Shown here: piece after piece, positions 46,456 to 55,921 of the stretch
Layout of the letters: the number at the start of each line of letters is the position of its first letter
How positions within the stretch are numbered: position 1 is the first letter of the stretch
Source of the DNA: Furfurilactobacillus milii
GTDB lineage: Bacteria > Bacillota > Bacilli > Lactobacillales > Lactobacillaceae
NCBI RefSeq assembly: GCF_009863985.1
Contig: NZ_WEZT01000005.1
Coordinates: 275,917 to 339,916 of the forward strand
Direction: 5' to 3'
DNA length: 64,000 nt
Notes under the pieces: model-generated
The model's database searches: none
Seen by the model: only the letters and a program-made list of their open reading frames with translations
What the model was told of the DNA's origin: nothing
Translations under genes and position numbers: made by a program

Positions 46456-46662
46456 GGATCACACTCCGTTCATAAAGATTACAAGCAATGATTATACCGT
46501 AATTCTCACAGTATTTTCGCCCCAAAGGTAAAAATCAAATCCACATCACCACTAATATTTGAGGCCAGTAAAACGCCCAGCTAACCGGTGGTGTATTGCC
46601 AGCCTTTCCCCGTAGCTTCAATATAAAGTGAGTCTCTTAAACTAACTGGCAAAAAAGCGAGA

Positions 46663-46702
46663 AAAAAACACCTGAGAGCCTAGGCCTCTCAGATGTTTTC
46701 AA
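46663..46702 (-). terminator. rpmF terminator
   Basis: Minus strand: AACATCTGAGAGG pairs with CTCTCAGGTGTT around CCTAGG, followed by seven T. Confidence 0.85.
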
Positions 46703-46709
46703 TAATGAA

Positions 46710-46895
46710 TTAAGCGTTGTTAGCAGTCTTAACGACTTGCTTGCCATCGTAATATCCGCAACTAGGGCAGACACGATGTGACATCCGTAATTCACCACAG
46801 TTTGGGCATGGAGCCAAATTAGGCGTTGCTAATTTGATGTGACCCCGACGCTTCAACTTCTTTTCTTTAGATGTTTTCCGTGCTGGTACAGCCAT
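46710..46895 (-). CDS. rpmF: 50S ribosomal protein L32
   Basis: 61-residue large-subunit protein. [19 protein letters not shown] at the start and the zinc ribbon with CPNC and CPSC (near 30 and 43) are diagnostic, so this is the zinc-binding form. ATG 46895 matches homologues and follows AAGGAGGT. It comes after yceD, the universal yceD-rpmF order. Confidence 0.97.
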   Translation of the reverse strand: MAVPARKTSKEKKLKRRGHIKLATPNLAPCPNCGELRMSHRVCPSCGYYDGKQVVKTANNA

Positions 46896-46959
46896 GTGAA
46901 CGAGCACCTCCTTGAATGATTTTATCCACACATGTGTTTTTAAAATCTGCTAAGCCATC

Positions 46960-47511
46960 CTACCGGTCTTGGTCCTGATCAGGGAACAATCCCTTTAACT
47001 TAGCGAGACGTGGATCAATGGGTTGATTTTCTTCCTGTTCAGCTGTGTAATCGTCCTCAGAAATAACTTCCCAACCATTTCCAGTTGGCATGTCCTGACC
47101 ATTACGTTCTGACTCAGTTAGAATTTGCATAGGAATTTGGGCAATGATATTGTCAATCACACCCTCATCTAAGTCAACAGTTTGAGTCTCCAAGAGTAAA
47201 ACCGTTTCGTTTTCCTCATAGCGATCAAAGTGACTCTCTTCCGTGATGTAAATCTCGTTCATGTCAAAGTCAAACGGAAAATCCACCGGTGCCAACGAAC
47301 GACTCGAAGGCACTATAGCTTTACCGCTAACCTTAACATCTAGTAGCACATCGTCACGATCAACCATAACGGTTCCAACCACTTTAACGGGATCGATGTC
47401 GATAACCCGATCGGCAAACCGATCAAGCATCTTCACTTTCACATCTAAAGTTTCGTCGATCCGCAGTGGCTCATTACGATACTTTTCAAGCTCTTTGAGC
47501 GACCATTTCAT
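46960..47511 (-). CDS. yceD: YceD/DUF177 family, large-subunit rRNA accumulation protein
   Basis: 183-residue protein needed for proper 23S rRNA levels in plants and bacteria, and regularly paired with rpmF. It has the pattern KVVGTVMVDRDDVLLDVKVSG and FPFDFDMNEIYITEE with the acidic C-terminal region ending in DPRLAKLKGLF. ATG 47511 is preferred because AGGAGGT lies 7 nt upstream. Second-to-last gene of the ribosome-assembly run that begins at yqeG. Confidence 0.9.
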   Translation of the reverse strand: MKWSLKELEKYRNEPLRIDETLDVKVKMLDRFADRVIDIDPVKVVGTVMVDRDDVLLDVKVSGKAIVPSSRSLAPVDFPFDFDMNEIYITEESHFDRYEENETVLLLETQTVDLDEGVIDNIIAQIPMQILTESERNGQDMPTGNGWEVISEDDYTAEQEENQPIDPRLAKLKGLFPDQDQDR

Positions 47512-47595
47512 CGATAAACCTCCTAATGCAACGAATTTCATTATACCGGCGCATTAATACAATGTCAACGTAAAATCCTTGACAGCCAAATGATT

Positions 47596-48744
47596 CTATT
47601 TGGTACGTATTCGGATCGGGTCATGACGAAAGTCCTGCGACTGCCCCGTTAACATTTCGTATAGCATACCGGCACGATAGTCTAAATTTAGCGTCGTTTT
47701 TTTTAAGTTCTGGTCAAACCTAGTAACGACGGGTAGTCCAAACGTTTTTTTATGTGCGTTTAAATACTGTTGACCAGCTGATGTAAAGCCAAGTAACCGC
47801 AAGTAGTCTGTTTGACCAGGTGTCATTTCGTTATCAAGCGCGTGAACTAAAGCATACAAACAGACACGTTGTAATCGTGAATACGTATATCGTTTTGTCT
47901 TAATAGCGACTAAGAAATCATCCCAGTGCGACTGCGTTTCTGCAGCTTCCTTCAAACGATAATCTAAGCCTTCAGACATCTGATAAATTTGGTGCAAAGA
48001 CGCCGTTGGCATCATCAATAAAGTATGCCGTAACAACGCCCACATCTTGGGTGACCACCCCTTCAATGGCGTCAAATGGCGAATATCAGCAAACGTCTCA
48101 GCCGGCACATTTGCTGCCACATTAACACCACGCTGATGACCGAGAACGGTCTGTCTGATGGCAGTTGCACTCGAATAGCCCCGTGGATTCATTTGGTCAT
48201 CATGGTACTCACTGCCAACCCTTGCCACCGGCATCAACTTCAATGGTGACGACAACTTTGCGTTCGCAACGGCGTAACCATAGCCAAGAATATCGTTGGG
48301 TTGGTCCAAACGAAATCCGGTTTGTGACTCTAATTGCGCGTTAAATAACGTGGCATAGGTTTCATTAAACGTCTTAAACGCCTGCGAATCATTGACTGTC
48401 GCATGAGCCAACGCTGCAAAGTCCGTTTGCTCATGTTCGGCGCCAAAAACTAGCGTCGGTACTTGCATGGCAGATAACAATGACAAGGCCCCTTGTGCGA
48501 ACAAGTGGGCCGGCTGAACAGCCCAGTGAAATGGCAACTCTACTACGAGATCAGCCCCATTGTGAAGTGCCTCTGACGCTCGCTGCCACTTATTGAATAT
48601 GGCTGCTTCACCACGTTGAACAAAATTGCCGCTCATGACAGCGATAACGACATCAGCACCTGTAACCGCTCGTGCTTGCTGCAAATGATATCGATGACCG
48701 TTATGAAATGGATTATACTCCGCCACAACACCTACTGCCTGCAT
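47596..48744 (-). CDS. tmcAL: tRNA(Met) cytidine acetate ligase TmcAL
   Basis: Forms N4-acetylcytidine at the wobble position of elongator tRNA-Met using acetate and ATP (YlbM family). The nucleotidyltransferase motif VVAEYNPFHNGHRYHL is at the start, then AVMSGNFVQRGEAA and FGAEHE. ATG 48744 (382 residues) is chosen by GGAAGGA upstream and alignment with the family start. It lies 4 nt after the methyltransferase stop, so translation is likely coupled. Confidence 0.93.
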   Translation of the reverse strand: MQAVGVVAEYNPFHNGHRYHLQQARAVTGADVVIAVMSGNFVQRGEAAIFNKWQRASEALHNGADLVVELPFHWAVQPAHLFAQGALSLLSAMQVPTLVFGAEHEQTDFAALAHATVNDSQAFKTFNETYATLFNAQLESQTGFRLDQPNDILGYGYAVANAKLSSPLKLMPVARVGSEYHDDQMNPRGYSSATAIRQTVLGHQRGVNVAANVPAETFADIRHLTPLKGWSPKMWALLRHTLLMMPTASLHQIYQMSEGLDYRLKEAAETQSHWDDFLVAIKTKRYTYSRLQRVCLYALVHALDNEMTPGQTDYLRLLGFTSAGQQYLNAHKKTFGLPVVTRFDQNLKKTTLNLDYRAGMLYEMLTGQSQDFRHDPIRIRTK

Positions 48745-48748
48745 AATG

Positions 48749-49489
48749 TCATCCTTCCCGTCGACAGTCAAAGAACCAACGTGTTGTATCTGCCTTTGGC
48801 TCTGCTTTCCCAAAGTCGGCAAACACCTGAACCTGATTAAAGCCTGCCTGTGTCAATAATCGTTGATATGTTGCCAGTGGATACGTTCTTTCCACATGCA
48901 GTTCAGCGTGGTGGTCATAACCCTTAATTGAGTCATTCCAAATGAAAAAATTCAAATCGTGCTCAACCTGGTGTTCAGCATCGCCTTCATAACTGGTCCA
49001 CATGAACGCACGATGATCATCGTGAAAATTGTACATATATCCGGGATAGACGTCATCTGTTTGATGCGGTGTAATGACGTCAAACAGATAATGACCATTG
49101 GCAGTCAAATGTGCGGCGGCCTCGCGAAACGCCTCCGCCATCTCCTCTTCATTGGGCAAATAGCAAAGAGAATCGTCAAAACAAGTAATTGTATTATACA
49201 TTTCAAGATCGCCTAATGCAGTCATATCCCCCTGAATCAACGGCAATTCAACACCAACTGTCTGCGCCTTGCTTGCAGCAATGCTCAACATCTCTGGCGC
49301 TAGATCCAGACCGGTCACTTGGTATCCAGACTGAATCATCTTAATCGCTAACCGACCAGTACCGCATGCTAAGTCCAGCACGCTGTCAGTCTTCGCGACT
49401 CCTCGAGAGCGCACAAAACCCAGCCATGAGTCATACATAGCTGGGTCAAACAGTTCATCATAAAAATCGGCAAACTGTCCGTAAATCAT
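48749..49489 (-). CDS. class I SAM-dependent methyltransferase (YqeM-like)
   Basis: 246-residue methyltransferase with glycine motif LDLACGTGRLAIKM (near 40) and D in TGLDLAPEMLS, then LIQGDMTALG. In Bacillus YqeM occupies the same place between rsfS and the genes for rRNA work; its substrate is unknown. ATG 49489 is the choice because it overlaps the rsfS stop as ATGA. Confidence 0.88.
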   Translation of the reverse strand: MIYGQFADFYDELFDPAMYDSWLGFVRSRGVAKTDSVLDLACGTGRLAIKMIQSGYQVTGLDLAPEMLSIAASKAQTVGVELPLIQGDMTALGDLEMYNTITCFDDSLCYLPNEEEMAEAFREAAAHLTANGHYLFDVITPHQTDDVYPGYMYNFHDDHRAFMWTSYEGDAEHQVEHDLNFFIWNDSIKGYDHHAELHVERTYPLATYQRLLTQAGFNQVQVFADFGKAEPKADTTRWFFDCRREG

Positions 49490-49848
49490 GCTGTTTCGCC
49501 CAACCAATCTGTTAGGTTAACCATCGGCGCATCTGACCATAATTTTTCTAAATCATAGTAATGACGCTGTTCTTCTTGGAAAATGTGAACAACAATGTCA
49601 CCAAAATCTAGCAGAACCCAAGTGCCTTCTGCCTTACCTTCAACCCGTCGAACCGTTACACCGGCCTCACCTTCAGCATCCAAAATAGCCTGAGTAATCG
49701 CCTGAACTTGACGCTTAGAACCACCATTCATAATGGCAAAATAATCGGCCACTAAGCTAACCTGCTCAACATCTAACGCCACAATATCCTCAGCACGTTT
49801 AGCATCTCCGGCCTTAACAGCCACTTCCAACATTTGTTTACTCTCCAA
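49486..49848 (-). CDS. rsfS: ribosomal silencing factor RsfS
   Basis: Binds L14 and blocks 30S-50S joining in starved cells. 120 residues with AEDIVALDVEQVSLVADYFAI and WVLLDFGDIVVHIFQEEQRHYYDLEKLW. The start is TTG 49848 by similarity to other RsfS N-termini (MESKQMLEVAV); ATG 49833 with GGAG 9 nt upstream is an alternative. It follows yqeK and overlaps the methyltransferase gene. Confidence 0.95.
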   Translation of the reverse strand: MESKQMLEVAVKAGDAKRAEDIVALDVEQVSLVADYFAIMNGGSKRQVQAITQAILDAEGEAGVTVRRVEGKAEGTWVLLDFGDIVVHIFQEEQRHYYDLEKLWSDAPMVNLTDWLGETA

Positions 49849-49874
49849 AATAGTTCCTCATTTCACTTAATTGA

Positions 49875-50492
49875 TTAATAGTTATATTTCATTTGCTTCT
49901 GAGCGACCCAACGATTAAACGTTAATAAGGTTGCCGGATAAATCGGCGCATTCTTTTCAGCTAAATACAGCATTGTGTGCTTCGTCTGAAAAGCAACCCC
50001 AGCACGCAGATCTTTGTGGGTTATCTGTCTAGCCTCATCAACACCATCAAAATTACGCTCGGGTTCAATGTAATCCGCCATATAAACAACTTGAGCCAAC
50101 GATGACATTTCCACAGCGCCCGTGGTGTGATAACGGACAGCGTTTAAAATGTCTTCATCATCAATGCCGAGCTCATCACGAATAAATTCTGCGCCCACAA
50201 TACCATGCCAAATGGCGTTGCCCCAATTCAGGAGATCTGGATCCATTTGATGTTTTTTAATCATGCCGATGAACGCTTCATCGCTACGCTCCTTAGCATA
50301 ATCATGGATCAAACCAGCAATACTAGCCTTTTCCAAATCAACACCATTCTCTTCAGCTAACTGAATTGCAGTCTGTTCTACGCGTAAACAATGATTGAAC
50401 CGTTTGTCACGCAACTGTTGATGAACTGCTTCAGCCAATTCATCACGTGTGCCGTTATAAAGATGCTGCTGATAACGCATTGTCTTACTCAT
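49875..50492 (-). CDS. yqeK: YqeK-family HD-domain hydrolase
   Basis: 205-residue HD protein; Bacillus and staphylococcal YqeK hydrolyse diadenosine tetraphosphate symmetrically. Metal ligands in RFNHCLRVEQTA, LIHDYAKER (His-Asp) and IWHGIVGAE are visible, with YHTTGA and VYMADYIEPERNF further on. ATG 50492 overlaps the nadD frame by 8 nt and is coupled to it. Confidence 0.95.
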   Translation of the reverse strand: MSKTMRYQQHLYNGTRDELAEAVHQQLRDKRFNHCLRVEQTAIQLAEENGVDLEKASIAGLIHDYAKERSDEAFIGMIKKHQMDPDLLNWGNAIWHGIVGAEFIRDELGIDDEDILNAVRYHTTGAVEMSSLAQVVYMADYIEPERNFDGVDEARQITHKDLRAGVAFQTKHTMLYLAEKNAPIYPATLLTFNRWVAQKQMKYNY

Positions 50493-51126
50493 GATACAAC
50501 TGATGCTCCTTAATGTATGCTTCAACTGCCTCTGGAACTAAGTAGTGAATCGATTGCCCGCGTTTGACACGATCACGAATCATTGAACTACTGATGTCAA
50601 TTGTCGGCACATCAACCCAAATAACAGGATATGGCGTTTGTTTCTTATAGCCAGCTCGACCAACACCAACAAACGTTACTATTTTTGCCAACTCGTCGAT
50701 ACGATGCCATTTCGGCAGATAGGCCACTTCATCCCCACCAATAATAAAGTAATACTCAGTTTTAGGATGACGCGTCTTCAAATCCACCATCGTGTCATAC
50801 GTGTAGCTTTTGCCGCCACGTTGAATTTCACTCATCTCTAAGTCAAACAACGGATTTCCGAAAATAGCACGGCGAACCATTCTTGCACGTAGCAAAGGAT
50901 CAATTGCAAGTTTAGGATCAATATGCGGAGGCTGAGCGTTGGGCATAAAAAGAACCTTATTTAATCCCAATTGCTTACCCACCTGATCCGCAATAATAAG
51001 ATGACCTAAGTGTGGCGGATTAAAAGTCCCACCCAAAATGCCTACCCGTTGTTTAGGCATTTCTGTGACCATTTCCGTCATCACTTGAGTGCCCGTCTGT
51101 TTAGTCGTTAACGTCGATGTAATCAT
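50485..51126 (-). CDS. nadD: nicotinate-nucleotide adenylyltransferase
   Basis: Makes deamido-NAD from nicotinate mononucleotide and ATP. Nucleotidyltransferase motifs GILGGTFNPPHLGHLI (near 29) and the C-terminal IDISSSMIRDRV are clear. The N-terminus is about 20 residues longer than usual; ATG 51081 is a plausible shorter start, but ATG 51126 has GGGATGG before it. yhbY lies 38 nt upstream. Confidence 0.95.
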   Translation of the reverse strand: MITSTLTTKQTGTQVMTEMVTEMPKQRVGILGGTFNPPHLGHLIIADQVGKQLGLNKVLFMPNAQPPHIDPKLAIDPLLRARMVRRAIFGNPLFDLEMSEIQRGGKSYTYDTMVDLKTRHPKTEYYFIIGGDEVAYLPKWHRIDELAKIVTFVGVGRAGYKKQTPYPVIWVDVPTIDISSSMIRDRVKRGQSIHYLVPEAVEAYIKEHQLYHE

Positions 51127-51163
51127 TGTCCATCCCTACTTATTTCACGTGTTTACCCTAACA

Positions 51164-51478
51164 CTAAACCAATGCTGCAACCTTTTTAGATAACCGTTGA
51201 TTATCTGGATCCGTTGCAGGCATAAACAATACCAGCGTATGACCGATTGTTTGGACCACAGTAATCCGCGGATTTTTTTCAATAAAGGTCTTTGCCTCTG
51301 CGACGGTTGCATCTGCACTTTGTAACAAATTTACCTTTATCAGTTCACGTTTCTCCAAGGCACCAGTTAATTGGTCTAACCACGTTGCTGTCAAGCCGTT
51401 CTTTCCCACTGAAAACAGTGGACGTAGTGAATGTGCTTCAGAACGTAAAAAATGTTTTTGTTTACCCTTTAAATCCAT
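51164..51478 (-). CDS. yhbY: YhbY/CRM-domain ribosome-assembly RNA-binding protein
   Basis: 104-residue single CRM domain. LKGKQKHFLRSEAHSLRPLF, then the GKNGLT loop (GxxG-like) and IGHTLVLFMP are characteristic. Associated with the large ribosomal subunit precursor. It sits between yqeH and nadD, the order shared across Firmicutes. Confidence 0.95.
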   Translation of the reverse strand: MDLKGKQKHFLRSEAHSLRPLFSVGKNGLTATWLDQLTGALEKRELIKVNLLQSADATVAEAKTFIEKNPRITVVQTIGHTLVLFMPATDPDNQRLSKKVAALV

Positions 51479-51495
51479 ATAATATCTCTCCCGTT

Positions 51496-52641
51496 TTAAA
51501 TCATTGCGCGTCTTAGCAAGACGTTAACGCCTTTTGGCGCCCAGCCAGCAATCGTTACATTGGCAGGAACTGTTACCCAGCCCAATCCTTCAATAACGAG
51601 ATCACTTTTCTCCGTTGTGCGAAATTCGTGTCTTGTCAATTCAGGTAGATCTGCCAACTCTTCCTGGGAAGGTGGTGTGAGTATCTCACCAGCGTGATCA
51701 CGATAAAAATCATCCGCGTGTGCCAATTTTGTTCGATGGATCATTAGATTGTTCTCAAAATAGGCACTAACACCGGTTGTTCGACTGTCTGTTGTTGCAG
51801 ACAATAAATCGAACCTCGCTACTGCACCCATGAACAACGTTTGTTCACCTTGTAGCTGATAAACACGTGGCTTGATTTCCTTTTGTGGCGCAACATACTT
51901 TAAAGCCCCTGCACTTAGAAAATGAGCCATCTGTTCAGGATGAATAATTCCTGGTGTGTCAACTAAAACATGATCTTCTCCAAGTGGAATTTCAATCTTG
52001 TCTAACGTCGTCCCAGGGAAACGTGAGGTTGTGATCAGATCAGCAACACCAGAGTTTTGTTTTAAAATCTGATTAATCAATGTTGACTTACCAACGTTGG
52101 TAACACCCACAACATAAACGTCACGATCACCGCGATATTTATCAATCAATGCCAACAGATCATCCACATCGTGGCCATTCTTTGCGCTCAACAATGTGGT
52201 TGCCAGTGGTCGCAATCCGTTGGCATTAGCTTGTTGACGTACCCAATCAGTCAGTTTACTTCGTTTGAGCGAACGTGGTAAAACATCTTCTTTATTACCA
52301 ACTAGTAGGATCGGATTATCACCAACAAAACGATGTAATCCAGGGATCATACTGCCGTTAAAGTCAAAAATATCAACGACATAGACGATTAGGGCGTTAG
52401 CATCCCGAATCTGAGCTAATAACCGTCTAAAATCGTCATCCGTTAATGACACTGGTACGATTTCGTTGTAATGACGCAAACGAAAACAACGCTGGCAATA
52501 TAATTCACCGTTTTCAAGACCTTTTTTTAAGGCCGATTGTGGTGTATAGCCAACGGCCGTAGAATCTGTCGTTTGAATCTTAGCCCCACAGCCAATGCAA
52601 TACAGTGGCTCTGCCGTTTCATTCGTTACTGCTTCACTCAT
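51496..52641 (-). CDS. yqeH: YqeH circularly permuted GTPase
   Basis: GTPase required for 30S assembly. A zinc-finger N-terminus (CIGCG and CQRC, residues 15-55) precedes the permuted G domain with order G4 (VGNKEDVL), G5 (SAKNG), G1 (GVTNVGKSTLIN), G3 (DTPG). The C-terminal 180 residues bind RNA. ATG 52641 has AGGAGG 7 nt upstream and overlaps the yqeG stop (ATGA). 381 residues. Confidence 0.96.
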   Translation of the reverse strand: MSEAVTNETAEPLYCIGCGAKIQTTDSTAVGYTPQSALKKGLENGELYCQRCFRLRHYNEIVPVSLTDDDFRRLLAQIRDANALIVYVVDIFDFNGSMIPGLHRFVGDNPILLVGNKEDVLPRSLKRSKLTDWVRQQANANGLRPLATTLLSAKNGHDVDDLLALIDKYRGDRDVYVVGVTNVGKSTLINQILKQNSGVADLITTSRFPGTTLDKIEIPLGEDHVLVDTPGIIHPEQMAHFLSAGALKYVAPQKEIKPRVYQLQGEQTLFMGAVARFDLLSATTDSRTTGVSAYFENNLMIHRTKLAHADDFYRDHAGEILTPPSQEELADLPELTRHEFRTTEKSDLVIEGLGWVTVPANVTIAGWAPKGVNVLLRRAMI

Positions 52642-53165
52642 CGTAAGTCCTCCTGCCATGTCATCGTCGGATAAACACGGCGTAATCGTTGCATCACAAA
52701 ACGCTCAAAAAAGCGGTTAATCCGTGTATCCCACTTGTCCGTTTCGATCAACGGCTTCACTAAAATACTACGCACATGCGCGTTATTTGCCGCCCACATG
52801 TCTGTCATTAACTGATCACCAACCATCACAACTTCACTATTGCTCAATGAGAGCCGCCGTTGTGCTTGACGAATACCGCGCGTTAAAGGTTTTAGTGAAC
52901 GTGAAACGAATTCAAGTCCTAATGGCGTGACTGCTCGCGACACACGGGCAGCATTGTTATTTGAAACGACTACAATGCGAATATCATTTGCATGCATCGT
53001 TTGGATCCACCGTCGTAACTGCGGCGTTCCATCCGGATTATTCCAAGCAATCAACGTATTATCTAAGTCTGTCAAAATAACACGAATGCCCGCTGCCTTT
53101 AATTGTTCAGGCGAAACATTATATATTGCTGAAATCATCCAAGTTGGTTTGAAGTTGGCGATCAT
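52638..53165 (-). CDS. yqeG: YqeG-family HAD phosphatase
   Basis: 175-residue HAD IIIA phosphatase, related to mitochondrial phosphatidylglycerophosphatase. Motif I LTDLDNTLIAW near 31, motif II VVVSNNN and motif IV VMVGDQLMTDMWAA near 118. It is the first gene of the yqeG-to-rpmF run; AAGGAGC precedes ATG 53165. The role in phospholipid synthesis is inferred from relatives. Confidence 0.93.
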   Translation of the reverse strand: MIANFKPTWMISAIYNVSPEQLKAAGIRVILTDLDNTLIAWNNPDGTPQLRRWIQTMHANDIRIVVVSNNNAARVSRAVTPLGLEFVSRSLKPLTRGIRQAQRRLSLSNSEVVMVGDQLMTDMWAANNAHVRSILVKPLIETDKWDTRINRFFERFVMQRLRRVYPTMTWQEDLR

Positions 53166-53241
53166 TTAAAGCTCCTTGCTGCTGACTATTTTTTAGCACA
53201 AAATTATCTAAATCATTATACCAGAAAGCACTTAAAAATGC

Positions 53242-54141
53242 TTATTCCACCGGTTTCGAATCACGTAAACGATTTACCACCGCCTGCATATCCTCAGGTA
53301 ATGGCGCAGTGTAGGTCTGTCGCTTTTGCGTGACAGGATCTGTAAATGATAATTGCCATGCATGCAATGCCTGTCGTTGCATTAACCTAAGCGATCCACC
53401 ATATAAACGATCACCGAGTAGCGGATGACCGATGCTCTGCATGTGCACTCTAATCTGGTGAGTCCGTCCTGTTTTTAAATTTAATTCAACTAATGCGATA
53501 TTTTCAAACTGTTCTAACACTTTATATTCAGTAATTGCAGATTGTCCGTTTGAAGTTATCGCTCTAGCAACCTGTCCATCCACTCGTCCAATTGGACTGT
53601 CAATAACACCGTGATCGTTCTCAAATCTTCCTTCCACCAGTGCGAGGTATGTTTTTCGCATTGTGTGCTGATCTACTTGAGGGGCAATCATTCCCTGAAC
53701 AATACCATTACGTGCCACCAACATGATGCCACTTGTATCGCGATCTAGACGAGTGATTAAATGTGGCACTAAATTATCGGCATTATTGGCCACGAGCCAG
53801 CCTTTGATGCGATTGACCATCGTTGTTTGCTGATCGCTCGGTCCAGGAACAGCGTTAACACCTGCATTTTTATTAACTACCAGCCAATTTTCATCGGCCA
53901 TCAAAACATCGATTGGTTCCTCATCGACAGTAACGTTCCCATCACTAGGCTCGTTGGGCAACGACAACGTGACAACATCACCAATTGCAACTGCCTGATC
54001 TGGCTGAGTGATTTGTTGATTCAACGCTATCTTGCCTCCAAGATGCCGCTGACGAGTCCATAAATTATGGCTGATGCCTTGTGTAAACAAAAATTGTTTG
54101 ACGCTGACATAAGTTGCGGTTGAACGCCAACTAAATTTCAA
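53242..54141 (-). CDS. RluA-family pseudouridine synthase
   Basis: 299-residue enzyme isomerising uridine in rRNA or tRNA. An S4-like N-terminal region (about 15-75) is followed by the catalytic domain with the active Asp in ITRLDRDTSGIMLVA (near 134), and LVELNLKTGRTHQIRVHM and HPLLGDRLYGG. The usual HRLDxxTSG has Thr in place of His. Several RluA paralogues exist in lactobacilli, so no exact target is named. Confidence 0.93.
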   Translation of the reverse strand: MKFSWRSTATYVSVKQFLFTQGISHNLWTRQRHLGGKIALNQQITQPDQAVAIGDVVTLSLPNEPSDGNVTVDEEPIDVLMADENWLVVNKNAGVNAVPGPSDQQTTMVNRIKGWLVANNADNLVPHLITRLDRDTSGIMLVARNGIVQGMIAPQVDQHTMRKTYLALVEGRFENDHGVIDSPIGRVDGQVARAITSNGQSAITEYKVLEQFENIALVELNLKTGRTHQIRVHMQSIGHPLLGDRLYGGSLRLMQRQALHAWQLSFTDPVTQKRQTYTAPLPEDMQAVVNRLRDSKPVE

Positions 54142-54234
54142 TGTTTTGCTAACCCACTTTCTGGTGTATTTCTACTATTATATATCACAAGTTTAATAAT
54201 AATATTTGATCAAAAGCACAATAAAGCCATCTAA

Positions 54235-54798
54235 CTACGGCTTCGAAACTGGATTTTTAACATACTCGGCTATTGCTGGCAGATTACGGTATGCTCCGTT
54301 TAAATCCATGCCAAAACCGACCAACCACACGTTAGGAACCGTCAGGCCAAGATAATCAATGTGAACTGGCGTCACGCGTGTCATTGGTTTGTCAGCCATA
54401 ACTGCTATCTCAACACTTTTAGCACCTTGAGCCAATAACCAACGTTTTAGAAAAAACAAGGTATTGCCCGTATCAATAATTTCGTCCAATAAAATAATAT
54501 GACGACCCGTAATCGAAATGGTCGGCTCCTGAAGCATTACCGGCTCGCTCTGCTGTTCGCCAGTATAGCTGGTAACAGAGACAAAATCGAGATCAGAGGG
54601 AATCGACAACCGTTGACTGACAGCAATTGTCCACTGAGCAGCGCCTTTCATCACACCGATAAGTAGTGGATTTGTTGCCTTATTTTTTTCACTGATCTGT
54701 TTAGCAACAGCAGACGCCATCACCTCAATTTGATCAGGTGTCGCAAAAATTTGACCAATATGGTCATCGAGTAGCGTTTTCAGAGATTCGTTGTTCAC
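54235..54798 (-). CDS. hpt: hypoxanthine-guanine phosphoribosyltransferase
   Basis: Purine salvage enzyme making IMP and GMP. The PRPP-binding signature HIILLDEIIDTGNT (near 107) and VGFGMDLNGAYRNLP at the end are typical. 187 residues. In many Firmicutes hpt lies between tilS and ftsH; here it is alone. AAAGGATC precedes ATG 54798. Confidence 0.93.
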   Translation of the reverse strand: MNNESLKTLLDDHIGQIFATPDQIEVMASAVAKQISEKNKATNPLLIGVMKGAAQWTIAVSQRLSIPSDLDFVSVTSYTGEQQSEPVMLQEPTISITGRHIILLDEIIDTGNTLFFLKRWLLAQGAKSVEIAVMADKPMTRVTPVHIDYLGLTVPNVWLVGFGMDLNGAYRNLPAIAEYVKNPVSKP

Positions 54799-54916
54799 AA
54801 TTAGATCCTTTCTGAGTGTCTCACTCGTTACAAAGACTGTTCAATATTCAATTGCGGTGACGATATCGTAACCCGAATTCTCTACGGGCACAAGTCAAAC
54901 CAGTAATAACTAAAAC

Positions 54917-54957
54917 AAAAAAGTCTGACAGGAAATTTCTTCCTGTCAGACTTCAAT
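54917..54957. terminator. terminator between the 66-aa gene and hpt
   Basis: AAGTCTGACAGGAA pairs with TTCCTGTCAGACTT around a short loop. The minus side is followed by six T, so it ends the 66-residue gene upstream of hpt. Confidence 0.8.
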
Positions 54958-55065
54958 AGTCGCCTGCCCCAAAAACGATTAATTCACCAACGTTTTTAAA
55001 ATCGAAACCGGTGACTGCTACGTACTGTCAAGGATGTACCATTATCCCCGCATCGTAGCCCAATT

Positions 55066-55266
55066 TTAAGCTGTTCTCGTTGAGTTGGTCATGTTTTCAT
55101 GTCCTAGATAATGCAGACGGTAGTTAGCCTGCCGTGTGGCATTAATACGATCCAACGCTAACTTAGCGGTGTCATATGAAACGTGGTCAAGAATTGAAAC
55201 CCATTGTCTCCCGTGGCGAACTTCAACATTCCATTCTCCACGTGTTTGCATTTTATAAGTTTTCAT
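55066..55266 (-). CDS. small hypothetical protein, 66 aa
   Basis: Unrecognised basic protein. It has a beta-like N-terminal half (WNVEVRHGRQWVSIL) and a helix with DTAKLALDRINATRQANYRL, no membrane segment. ATG 55266 has AGAGGT 5 nt upstream and the gene is bracketed by hairpin terminators, which supports its being real. No function suggested. Confidence 0.6.
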   Translation of the reverse strand: MKTYKMQTRGEWNVEVRHGRQWVSILDHVSYDTAKLALDRINATRQANYRLHYLGHENMTNSTRTA

Positions 55267-55384
55267 AGGTGACCTCTTTTCTGCGCTCTCAAAACAATTA
55301 TCGACGCCAGTTCGCCAACAGTGAGAACTCCTGTTTCTTTACTGGAATATTCAGTCTAAACATTTTCAGAACAAAGTAAAGCAA

Positions 55385-55424
55385 AACGCTCACTGCCTGT
55401 AGCTAGCAGACGAGTGAGCGTTTT
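55385..55424. terminator. bidirectional terminator
   Basis: AAACGCTCACT pairs with AGTGAGCGTTT around an 18-nt loop, with A/T runs outside. It lies between the OsmC gene and the 66-aa gene. Confidence 0.75.
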
Positions 55425-55471
55425 CAATGAATAAATTCAACTTTTGAGTGGCGCTAGTCCGAAATTACGGA

Positions 55472-55921
55472 TTATTCACCGTAACTTTCAGTATCCTCAT
55501 CACTAAAAGCATTCACAATCCTAAAATTAACATTATCATTTGCTTTTAACAATTTCGCGACTGGACACTGATTTAAAGCATCATCCAAAACTGCCTGGGC
55601 ATCCTCTTGATTCTCATTTGGAAACATAATCTGAGCGTCAACGATAAACTTATATCCCATCGTATCTTTAACGATATCAACCCTTGTTCGAACCTGAGTA
55701 TCCTGTGGCATGTGGCGTTGCTGCTCAACAATACGTAACGTTGCGTTAAAACAAGTGCTCAGTGCAAATCCAATAAATTGTTCTGGGTTAGTGCCCGATG
55801 CGGAGACTAAAGAGCTACTAACACCTAGTGACAAGCCTTCATTACCTTCAACAAAGCTTTGTCCAACTAGACCGTTCTCATTAACTACATGTGTGTGATA
55901 GAGTGAACCTTCAACTGCCAT
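55472..55921 (-). CDS. OsmC/Ohr-family peroxiredoxin-like protein
   Basis: 149-residue protein reducing organic hydroperoxides in relatives. Two redox cysteines are visible in FALSTCFNATL (near 56) and LNQCPVAKLL (near 121), the Ohr arrangement. ATG 55921 is preferred because GGAGG lies upstream with proper spacing. A MarR-type OhrR is not adjacent. Transcribed alone. Confidence 0.9.
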   Translation of the reverse strand: MAVEGSLYHTHVVNENGLVGQSFVEGNEGLSLGVSSSLVSASGTNPEQFIGFALSTCFNATLRIVEQQRHMPQDTQVRTRVDIVKDTMGYKFIVDAQIMFPNENQEDAQAVLDDALNQCPVAKLLKANDNVNFRIVNAFSDEDTESYGE